64,000 nt of DNA from Donghicola eburneus (GTDB lineage Bacteria > Pseudomonadota > Alphaproteobacteria > Rhodobacterales > Rhodobacteraceae). The stretch covers positions 181,243-245,242 of the forward strand of contig NZ_FOXY01000007.1 in the NCBI RefSeq assembly GCF_900115865.1. Direction: 5' to 3'. The notes beneath the pieces are model-generated. The model had not been told where the DNA came from and made no database searches. It saw only the letters and a list, made by a program, of their open reading frames with translations. Position 1 is the stretch's first letter. Each line of letters begins with the position of its first letter. A program made the translations under genes and the position numbers. This document shows, one piece after another, positions 57,708 to 64,000 of this stretch.

Positions 57708-58685
57708 TTACTTCTCGGTTTCCATGCAGCGCAGATAGGCCTCTACCTCTTCTTTCGCGCCAAAGATCAGGGCCGAATGCTCGTGACCGTCGGTCGCGAC
57801 TTTGTCGAGGATCGGCTGGTGGCCATCGGTGGCCAGACCGCCCGCGGCCTGCATCAGATAGGCCATGGGCATTGCTTCATAGACCAAGCGCAGGCGGCCG
57901 TTCTCATAGCCCTCGCGGCGGTCGCCGGGGTACAGAAACATGCCCCCTTGCAGCAGGATGCGGTGCAAATCGCCCACGGCAGCAGCAGGCCAGCGCATGT
58001 TGTAGTTCTTGCCGCGGGGGCCGTCTTTGCCTGCCAGAATCTCGTCGATATAGGCGGTCATGCCAGCGCCCCAGTGGCGGGCGTTGGATGCGTTATACGC
58101 AATAACCTTGGTGGTTTCGGGCAGTTGCAGGTTTTCGACCGTGACCCGCAGCATGTCGCTGGAGCGGTCGTAAACGGCGATGGTCACGCCTTCGTCCATG
58201 GCAAAGCCGAAATCCATCGAGTGTCCGAAGGACGCATAGCCCGCCGCCACGATGGAATGACCGTCCTGCAAGAAGCCTTTGTCCGAGACCGGTAAAATTG
58301 AGAACAACATGCCAAGGATTGCCCCAACGCCAATGCTGCCAGACCCGTCGATGGGGTCGATGGCGACGTCGTAGTCTCCGTCCTCGTTCAGGGTCAGAAC
58401 TTCTTCGGACTCCTCGGACAGCATCAAGCGCACGCCTGCGGCCTTCAGGACGTCAACCATATACACGTGGGTGCCCAGATCTAGCGACTTCTGCTTGTCG
58501 CCGCTTTCGTTCACCCCAACGATCGCTGCCGGATCCCCATAAAGAGCACCTGCCGCCAGTCGGTCCGCAATAGGCATGAGCGAGTCCGCAATTGCCTTGA
58601 TGATTTTGGCGGGGCCGCCGCGGCTGGCCAGATAGTCGTCCAGCGGCTGAGCGGTGCAAGCGGTATGGTTGGTCAATTCCAGCAT
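57708..58685 (-). CDS. fbp: Fructose-1,6-bisphosphatase, class I
   Basis: A 325-residue enzyme converting fructose 1,6-bisphosphate to fructose 6-phosphate. Metal-binding motifs are LMLSEESEE (Glu), VAIDPIDGSGSIGVGAILGMLFSI (the class I DPxDGS signature), and YENGRLRLVYEAMPMAYLMQAAGGLATDGHQPILD at the C-terminal site. Class II GlpX is ruled out by these motifs. Gluconeogenic function fits growth on erythritol, where hexose phosphates must be remade. It is a single gene, convergent with eryI. Confidence 0.92.
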   Translation of the reverse strand: MLELTNHTACTAQPLDDYLASRGGPAKIIKAIADSLMPIADRLAAGALYGDPAAIVGVNESGDKQKSLDLGTHVYMVDVLKAAGVRLMLSEESEEVLTLNEDGDYDVAIDPIDGSGSIGVGAILGMLFSILPVSDKGFLQDGHSIVAAGYASFGHSMDFGFAMDEGVTIAVYDRSSDMLRVTVENLQLPETTKVIAYNASNARHWGAGMTAYIDEILAGKDGPRGKNYNMRWPAAAVGDLHRILLQGGMFLYPGDRREGYENGRLRLVYEAMPMAYLMQAAGGLATDGHQPILDKVATDGHEHSALIFGAKEEVEAYLRCMETEK

Positions 58686-58788
58686 TCGTAACCCTTCGTG
58701 AAATGACTTGAGGGGCCACGTGGCTGTGCCCCGAACATCGGTGAGACACTAGCCATAGATCGAGACTGTAACAACTCTGCAATCACGG

Positions 58789-58825
58789 AAAAAAGATGGT
58801 TGCGCACACGTTTAGCGCAACCATC
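58789..58825 (-). terminator. Intrinsic terminator after the GST gene
   Basis: On the minus strand a perfect 11-bp stem GATGGTTGCGC/GCGCAACCATC with a 9-base loop is followed by six T residues, 40 bases after the gene's stop. Confidence 0.9.
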
Positions 58826-58865
58826 CAAAGGCGTCGGGGGCGAGTGTGTTGCCCGCCGATGTAGA

Positions 58866-59705
58866 TCAAAAGCCGATGGCTTTGAAATCCTCTGCGCTGT
58901 GGCGCTCGGGCAGTTGGCCCTCGCCGGTGCGGTTGACGACACCGCCGCGCTGAACGGCTGGACGGGCAGCCAAATCAGCAGCCCAACGCTGCACGTTCTC
59001 GTACTCAGACACGTTCAAGAAAGTGTCCGACCCCTTGTACAAGCGGCCCTCAACGAGGGCGCCGTACCACGGGTAGATCGCCATATCCGCGATGGAATAG
59101 TCGTTGCCTGCTACGAATTTGCGGTCGGCCAAATTGGTGTCCAGAACGTGAAGCTGACGCTTGGTCTCCATTGTGAAGCGGTCGATGGCATATTCGATCT
59201 TCTCGGGTGCGTAGGCAAAGAAGTGACCAAATCCGCCGCCCACATAAGGGCCTGCGCCCATCTGCCAGAACAGCCAGTTGAACACTTCGGCGCGTGCGCC
59301 AGCTTGTGTGGGCAAGAAGGCTCCGAATTTCTCTGCCAGGTATGTCAGGATCGAGCCGCTTTCGAACACGCGCTGACCGTTCGAGCGGTCTAGCAGGGTG
59401 GGAATCTTAGAGTTGGGGTTCAATTCGACAAAGCCGCTGCCGAACTGATCGCCATCGCCGATCTTGATCAGCCATGCGTCGTAGTCGGCTTCGGTGTGGC
59501 CCGCCTCAAGTAGTTCTTCCAGTAGGATGGTCACCTTCTGACCATTCGGCGTGCCCATGGAGTACAGCTGAAGCGCATGGTCGCCGACGGGCAGTTCGAC
59601 CTCTTTGGTTGCACCAGAGATAGGGCGGTTGATGCTGGCGAACTCGCCGCCGTTGCCGGGTTCCCAAGTCCAGACGGCGGGGGGCGTGTAGCTGCTGTCG
59701 GTCAT
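58866..59705 (-). CDS. yghU: Glutathione S-transferase, YghU/Nu-class type
   Basis: A 279-residue GST-fold protein. After an ~45-residue N-terminal extension (VWTWEPGNGGEFASINRP), LYSMGTPNGQKVTILLEELLE is the thioredoxin-fold glutathione site and FESGSILTYLAEKFG supplies the Glu-Ser gamma-glutamyl contact. The helical domain has FGHFFAYAPEKIEYAIDRFTMETKRQLHVLD. YghU-type enzymes reduce disulfides and peroxides using two glutathione molecules. Monocistronic. Confidence 0.9.
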   Translation of the reverse strand: MTDSSYTPPAVWTWEPGNGGEFASINRPISGATKEVELPVGDHALQLYSMGTPNGQKVTILLEELLEAGHTEADYDAWLIKIGDGDQFGSGFVELNPNSKIPTLLDRSNGQRVFESGSILTYLAEKFGAFLPTQAGARAEVFNWLFWQMGAGPYVGGGFGHFFAYAPEKIEYAIDRFTMETKRQLHVLDTNLADRKFVAGNDYSIADMAIYPWYGALVEGRLYKGSDTFLNVSEYENVQRWAADLAARPAVQRGGVVNRTGEGQLPERHSAEDFKAIGF

Positions 59706-60027
59706 AATAGATCCTCTTGTTCGAACGCGTTGGCGGGAACTTAGGCATGGAAATCCAAAAAGGGCAGGGGATCGGGCGAAGTTTTCTGTGAGTCCGGGCA
59801 GAGCGGGTGTGCAGGTGCCTGGGTGCTGAGAGTAAATCTGTCTGATAACTTGATTCTTTTGACAGCTGTAGATTACCGGTATGTAGCTATTTTGCCTATG
59901 TGGCTAACTGGCTAGAGCCCTTGTTTTGCAGAGGCTGAGAGTGGTTACCCCACCTATTGACAACTCATCATACAATTTGTCATACAAGTTGCCATTGGCG
60001 CAGGAGGTGCGCCCAAGGGAGGACACT
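59706..60027. promoter_or_regulatory. Divergent control region with TCATACAA repeats before the TRAP operon
   Basis: The 322-base gap has no gene. Near the TRAP start it holds two direct TCATACAA copies 12 bases apart (59968-59975 and 59980-59987). The second forms the dyad TTGT-CAT-ACAA (59977-59987), and CAACT/AGTTG (59961-59965 with 59987-59991) flanks the pair as an inverted repeat. This looks like a GntR-type operator, a family that often controls hexuronate genes. No such regulator is in the window. Confidence 0.5.
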
Positions 60028-61008
60028 ATGAACAAGATTTTGAAGATTGCTTCTGTTTCCATCGTCGCTCTGACCAGCGCGGCATCCATTGCGCAGGCAG
60101 CAGAGTGGCGCGGGTGGGCGATCCACCCCGAGGATTATCCGAACACCGTTGCGATGCAGTCCTTTGCGGACCAAGTCGCCGAAGTCACCGAAGGCCGCAT
60201 CACCCCTACTGTCTATGCCAACGGCATTCTGGGCAGCCAGCCCGACGCGATCGAGCAGGTCCGCAGCGGCGCTCTGGCTTGGGCGAACTTTAACATGGGC
60301 CCGATGGGTGAAATCGTGCCCGCGACCAACGTGTTGTCGCTACCTTTTATTTTCCGCGATGTAGAACAAATGCACCACGCGATGGACGGCGATGTTGGTC
60401 AGCAGTTCAGCGACGCGCTGAGCGAGGCGGGCATCGTGGCTCTGTCGTGGTTCGATAGCGGCTCGCGCAGCTTCTACAACACCAAGAAGCCGATCCACAC
60501 CCCCGCCGATGTCGAGGGTCTGAAGTTCCGCGTCATGAACAACGACCTGTACGTTCAGATGGTCGATCAATTGGGCGGCAACGCGACCCCCATGGCCTAT
60601 GGTGAGGTGTATCAGTCCCTGCAGACAGGGGTGATTGATGGGGCAGAGAACAACTACCCCTCGTATGAGTCCTCGAACCACTACGAGGTCGCCAAGTATT
60701 ACTCCATCACCAACCACCTGATCTTGCCCGAGTGCCTCTGCGTGGCTGAGTCGGTTTGGGAAGGTGTTTCGGACGAGGATAAAGCTGCGATCAAAGAGGC
60801 CGCGATGGACGCAGCTCAGCTCCAGCGCCAGCTTTGGGCCGAACGCGAAGCCAAGAGCCTCGAGGTGGTCGAGGCAGCCGGTTCCATGGTGAACGAGGTC
60901 GAAGATCCTGCCGCCTTCCAAGCGGCGATGGAGCCGATCTACGCGAACTTCATCAGCGCTCATCCCGATCTCGAGTCGCTGATCAAGGACATTCAGGCGA
61001 CTGAATAA
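60028..61008 (+). CDS. TRAP transporter substrate-binding protein (DctP family)
   Basis: A 326-residue periplasmic protein. Signal peptide ILKIASVSIVALTSAASIAQA is followed by a DctP fold. ANGILGSQPDAIEQVRSGALAWANFNMGPMGE and GLKFRVMNNDLYVQMVDQLGGNATPMAYGEVYQSLQTGVIDGAENN contain the conserved Arg that clamps the ligand carboxylate. The ligand is probably a hexuronate, inferred from the uronate dehydrogenase downstream. GGAGGACACT precedes the ATG. First gene of the operon. Confidence 0.9.
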   Translation: MNKILKIASVSIVALTSAASIAQAAEWRGWAIHPEDYPNTVAMQSFADQVAEVTEGRITPTVYANGILGSQPDAIEQVRSGALAWANFNMGPMGEIVPATNVLSLPFIFRDVEQMHHAMDGDVGQQFSDALSEAGIVALSWFDSGSRSFYNTKKPIHTPADVEGLKFRVMNNDLYVQMVDQLGGNATPMAYGEVYQSLQTGVIDGAENNYPSYESSNHYEVAKYYSITNHLILPECLCVAESVWEGVSDEDKAAIKEAAMDAAQLQRQLWAEREAKSLEVVEAAGSMVNEVEDPAAFQAAMEPIYANFISAHPDLESLIKDIQATE

Positions 61009-61069
61009 GCGCGTATCGGGCCGCATGTCCCCAATGCGTGCGGCCCACCATTCTTCGGGGAAGACCGAC

Positions 61070-61591
61070 GTGGAACACGAACTAGAACACACGGCGCGCG
61101 GGCCGGTTTACCGCGTTCTGGCGGCGCTGGCGCAGACCTGTTTGGTGATCGCGGGCGTGCAGCTGGTCACGCTGATCTCGATCTTTGGTTGGCTGGTGTG
61201 GGGCCGTTATGTGCTGAACGACACCCCTACATGGGTCGAGCAACTGGCACTGCTGCTGGTGGTGTGGATCACCTTTCTGGGCGCTGCGGCAGGGGTGTGG
61301 AACAAGAGCCACCTGTCCATCGATTTCATCCGCGAGATGATGCCCGATCCGCTGCGGATCCCCATGCGCTGGATCGCCGTGATTGCTGTCTGTGTGTTTG
61401 GCGGGTTCCTTGCGTGGCAGGGTTGGACGCTGGCTGAAAAGACGTGGCCGCGGAATATCCCCATGCTCGGCATAGCCGAGGGCTGGCGCGCGGTGCCCAT
61501 GGCGATCTGCGGTGCCTTGACCGTTGTGTTTTCCCTATATCACGTGGGCGAGTTGGCCCGTGGTGAATACAAACTGACAGGAGAGCTCTAG
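61070..61591 (+). CDS. TRAP transporter small permease (DctQ family)
   Basis: A 173-residue four-helix membrane protein. The helices and the conserved RYVLNDTPTWVEQLALLLVVWITFLGAAAG stretch mark DctQ. The chosen GTG start follows GGGGAAGA; a longer in-frame version from 61025 lacks a good site. Its stop overlaps the large-permease GTG by one base. Confidence 0.88.
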   Translation: MEHELEHTARGPVYRVLAALAQTCLVIAGVQLVTLISIFGWLVWGRYVLNDTPTWVEQLALLLVVWITFLGAAAGVWNKSHLSIDFIREMMPDPLRIPMRWIAVIAVCVFGGFLAWQGWTLAEKTWPRNIPMLGIAEGWRAVPMAICGALTVVFSLYHVGELARGEYKLTGEL

Positions 61592-62868
61592 TGGGCCTCG
61601 CGGTACTATTCGGAATTTTCGGGCTGGGTCTGTTTTGTGGCATGCCCGTAGCATTTGCGCTGGGTCTGGCTGCGGTGGGCGGCTTTCTCTACGAAGGGCT
61701 GCCCCTATTCATCGGGTTCCAACGCATCTTGTCTGGTGTCTCGGTCTTTTCGCTGCTGGCGATTCCGTTCTTTATCTTTGCGGGCGAGTTGATGATGCAG
61801 GGCGGGATTGCGAACCGTCTGGTGCGTCTGGCGTCTTCGGCTGTGGGGTCGGTGCGTGGCGGTTTGGGCGTGGTGAATGTGCTGTCTTCGATGTTGTTCG
61901 GCGGCATCTCTGGTTCGGCAGTGGCGGATACCTCGGCGCTTGGTTCGATCCTGATTCCTGTCATGAAGGACAAGGGCTACGACCCCGACTATGCGGTGAA
62001 CGTGACGGTCACGTCATCCGTGGCAGGCATCGTAATCCCGCCCTCGCATAACATGATCCTGTATGCTGTGGCCGCAGGGGGCATGTCAGTTTCCAAGCTG
62101 TTCATCGCGGGCATCGTGCCCGGCATCCTGATGTGCCTGTGTCTGGCCTTGGTTGCCTATTGGGTTGCGGTGCGTCGTGGCTATCCGGCAGAAACCTTCC
62201 CCGGTTTCAAGGCGCTTGGCGTGGCGACCATCGTGGCGCTGCCCGGACTGATGACTGCGGTGATCATTGTGGGCGGCGTATTGTCCGGCGTGATGACTGT
62301 GACCGAGTCCGGAGCCTTTGGCGCGATCTGGGCCATCCTCGTGACCACGCTGGTTTACCGCGAACTTACGTGGCCTGCGTTCAAGCTAGCGGTGATTACC
62401 TCGGTGCGGACGACAGCGCTGGTGATGCTGCTGGTCGCGACGGCCTCTGCGTTCAGCTATTTGCTTGCGCTGTATCGTGTTCCCGATCTTCTTGGAAATT
62501 TCGTTGCCGGTATCAGCGATAATCCGTTAATCATCCTCCTGATGATCAATTTGATCCTCTTGGTTCTGGGAATGATTATGGACATGGCCGCGTTGATCCT
62601 GATCTGTACGCCGATTTTCCTGCCCGTTGCGGTGGGACTGGGAATGGACCCAGTGCAATTCGGTGTGATCCTGATGATGAACCTAGGCTTGGGTCTGTGC
62701 ACCCCGCCTGTCGGCGCCTGCCTGTTCGTGGGCTGTGTCGTGGGCAAAATCCGGATCGAGCAGGCGGTGAAATCGATCCTGCCGTTCTACCTCGCAATTC
62801 TGGTGGCGCTGATGCTCGTCACCTACGTGCCGGCGTTCTCTATGTTCTTGCCGAGCCTGATGGAGTGA
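61591..62868 (+). CDS. TRAP transporter large permease (DctM family)
   Basis: A 425-residue membrane protein with about 12 helices, the transport subunit of the TRAP system driven by sodium. Typical motifs: GMPVAFALGLAAVGGFL, IPFFIFAGELMMQGGIANRLVRLA, SSMLFGGISGSAVADTSALGSILIP, GIVIPPSHNMILYAV, GMIMDMAALILICTPIFLPVA and LGLCTPPVGACLFVG. The GTG start follows AGGAGAG and overlaps the small permease. Confidence 0.93.
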   Translation: MGLAVLFGIFGLGLFCGMPVAFALGLAAVGGFLYEGLPLFIGFQRILSGVSVFSLLAIPFFIFAGELMMQGGIANRLVRLASSAVGSVRGGLGVVNVLSSMLFGGISGSAVADTSALGSILIPVMKDKGYDPDYAVNVTVTSSVAGIVIPPSHNMILYAVAAGGMSVSKLFIAGIVPGILMCLCLALVAYWVAVRRGYPAETFPGFKALGVATIVALPGLMTAVIIVGGVLSGVMTVTESGAFGAIWAILVTTLVYRELTWPAFKLAVITSVRTTALVMLLVATASAFSYLLALYRVPDLLGNFVAGISDNPLIILLMINLILLVLGMIMDMAALILICTPIFLPVAVGLGMDPVQFGVILMMNLGLGLCTPPVGACLFVGCVVGKIRIEQAVKSILPFYLAILVALMLVTYVPAFSMFLPSLME

Positions 62869-62873
62869 TTTTC

Positions 62874-63668
62874 ATGATGAAACGACTATTGATCACTGGC
62901 GCTGCGGGCGGATTGGGCACCATGTGCCGCACCCGTCTGGCGCATATGGCCGAAACCCTGCGTTTGTCTGACGTCGTGCCGATGGGAGAGGCTGCCGCCA
63001 ACGAAGAACACGTCGTCTGCGATCTGGCGGATGAGGCTGCGGTCGTTGATCTGGTCAAGGATTGCGACGGGATCATCCACTTGGGCGGTGTATCGGTCGA
63101 GAAGTCCTATGACCTGATCGAGGCGGCCAACATTCGTGGTCTCCATAACCTGTACGAGGCGGCGCGCGCGAACGGCATGCCGCGGATCGTGTTTGCGAGT
63201 TCGAACCACACGATCGGCTATTACCCGCAGGATCAGCGCCTGACTGCAGACATGCCCACGCGGCCTGATGGGTGGTACGGTATCTCCAAGGTATTTGGCG
63301 AAGCTGTTGCCAGCATGTATCACTCGAAGTTCGGCCAAGAGACGGCGCTCCTGCGCATCGGATCCTGCTTCGAGAAGCCCAAGGATCGCCGGATGATGGC
63401 AACTTGGCTCAGCTACGATGATTTCGTGTCACTGATGGAGCGGGTGTTTGCGGTGCCGAAACTGGGCTGTCCGATCATCTGGGGCGCGTCGGACAATACC
63501 TGCGGGTGGTGGGACAACAGCCATCTCGGGTGGCTGGGGTGGAAGCCAAAAGACGACAGTGAAGTGTTCCGCGAAGAGATTGAGCAGCAGCCGCGCAAGT
63601 CCGCCGATGCTCCGGATGTCTTGTGGCAGGGCGGTATGTTCACGGCGGAGTCTGTGCATCGTGACTAG
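62874..63668 (+). CDS. udh: Uronate dehydrogenase
   Basis: A 264-residue extended SDR that oxidises D-glucuronate or D-galacturonate to the aldarolactone with NAD. RLLITGAAGGLGTMCRTRL is the nucleotide loop; DGIIHLGGVSVEKSYD, FASSNHTIGYYPQ, GWYGISKVFGEA (YxxxK), LRIGSC and WGASDNTCGWWDNSHLGWLGWKPKD match the Agrobacterium and Pseudomonas Udh enzymes closely. It starts five bases after the TRAP permease, linking uptake to catabolism. Confidence 0.93.
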   Translation: MMKRLLITGAAGGLGTMCRTRLAHMAETLRLSDVVPMGEAAANEEHVVCDLADEAAVVDLVKDCDGIIHLGGVSVEKSYDLIEAANIRGLHNLYEAARANGMPRIVFASSNHTIGYYPQDQRLTADMPTRPDGWYGISKVFGEAVASMYHSKFGQETALLRIGSCFEKPKDRRMMATWLSYDDFVSLMERVFAVPKLGCPIIWGASDNTCGWWDNSHLGWLGWKPKDDSEVFREEIEQQPRKSADAPDVLWQGGMFTAESVHRD

Positions 63669-63676
63669 CGGCGTTT

Positions 63677-63700
63677 CCGCCTCCGGCGGGAGTATTTTTT
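63677..63700 (+). terminator. Short hairpin with T-run after udh
   Basis: CCGCC-TCC-GGCGG followed by GAGTA and six T residues, eight bases after the udh stop. The block CCTCCGGCGGGAGTATTTTTTGCAAAGATGA resembles a short element I recall as frequent in Rhodobacterales intergenic regions. It may act as a weak terminator. Confidence 0.45.
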
Positions 63701-63770
63701 GCAAAGATGAAAGATGGAGCGCTTTGTGGGTTGGCTGTTGAGCTGGCTTGGAGCGCAGAGGAGATGAGAG

Positions 63771-64000
63771 ATGGGATTTGAACCGCACGGCAAGCATTTG
63801 GTGGCCGGTGAGTGGGTTGCGGGCGACGCGACGTTCAAGAACGAGCCGGTGAGCGGCGCTGCGTTTGAGTTCAGCGTTGGGACGCCCGAGCTGGTGGATC
63901 AGGCCTGTCAGGCCGCCGAAGAGGCGTTCTGGGAGTATGGCTATTCCAGCCGCGAGACGCGCGCGCAGTTTTTGGAAGCGATCGCCGACGAGATTGATGC
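63771..64000 (+). CDS. Aldehyde dehydrogenase, ketoglutarate-semialdehyde type, N-terminal part
   Basis: The first 76 codons are in the window and the gene continues past the right edge. HGKHLVAGEWVAGDATFKNEP and SVGTPELVDQACQAAEEAFWEYGYSSRETRAQFLEAIADEI are the usual N-terminus of NAD(P)-dependent 2,5-dioxovalerate (alpha-ketoglutarate semialdehyde) dehydrogenases. This enzyme makes 2-oxoglutarate at the end of the oxidative uronate pathway, which fits udh upstream. GAGGAGATGAG lies before the ATG. Confidence 0.8.
   Translation, partial: MGFEPHGKHLVAGEWVAGDATFKNEPVSGAAFEFSVGTPELVDQACQAAEEAFWEYGYSSRETRAQFLEAIADEID

Noticed and set aside
57708..58685. Calling the fructose-bisphosphatase GlpX (class II)
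   Set aside because: The DPIDGSGSIGVGAILG motif and C-terminal Glu site are those of class I enzymes.

Overview
The window looks like chromosomal DNA of a marine-type Rhodobacterales (Roseobacter-group) alphaproteobacterium. The basis is the G+C-rich, densely packed genes with many 4-base ATGA overlaps, the gene order murA-DUF2948-hisD-UPF0262-phosphatase-infA-maf-RNase E/G-yacG, TRAP transporters, an HWE kinase and an orphan LuxR. No insertion sequence, prophage, CRISPR array or rRNA was seen. Three tRNA genes are present: Gly(TCC), Thr(GGT) and Phe(GAA).

Layout. 1-9.8 kb: housekeeping genes (5'-nucleotidase fragment, DUF952, pyrD, a YedK/HMCES-type protein, an MsbA-like exporter, an acyl-CoA ligase, an SDR, murA). 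9.9-17.7 kb: hisD, an arsC-arsH pair, UPF0262, a phosphatase-like protein, three accessory enzymes, infA, maf, a short RNase E/G and yacG. 18.0-21.7 kb: a six-gene minus-strand block encoding a bufferin-type RiPP system (DUF2282 precursor, DUF692/MNIO enzyme, DUF2063 partner, DoxX) with its own ECF sigma factor and NrsF anti-sigma factor. A GTAACG-N16-CGAA promoter precedes it. 21.9-24.1 kb: katG, with an OxyR-like operator upstream. 24.4-27.3 kb: three unrecognised minus-strand genes that together resemble a pore-forming toxin/immunity module. 27.7-31.4 kb: orphan LuxR, VOC protein, alpha/beta-hydrolase and HWE histidine kinase. 31.6-39.0 kb: a complete dipeptide-type ABC importer with an M24 peptidase, next to an XRE-cupin regulator. 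39.2-41.6 kb: a DUF2520 protein and a soluble chemoreceptor.

41.9-58.7 kb is a large erythritol catabolism locus. A minus-strand ABC importer (binding protein, permease, ATPase, DUF2291) diverges from eryABC. These are followed by an FMN riboswitch with a RibH2-type lumazine synthase, eryD, convergent transaldolase and transketolase genes, a DeoR regulator, and the isomerases eryH and eryI. A fructose-1,6-bisphosphatase closes the locus. Together they would import erythritol, convert it in five steps to D-erythrose 4-phosphate, and merge it into pentose phosphate and gluconeogenic flux.

58.9-64.0 kb: a YghU-type GST, then a TRAP transporter, uronate dehydrogenase and the start of a ketoglutarate-semialdehyde-type dehydrogenase. 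These belong to an oxidative hexuronate pathway that continues past the window.

All family calls come from reading the sequence; no search was run. The strongest leads are the sigma-F-controlled bufferin operon, the toxin-like trio at 24.4-27.3 kb, and the riboswitch/lumazine synthase and leader peptide embedded in the erythritol locus.
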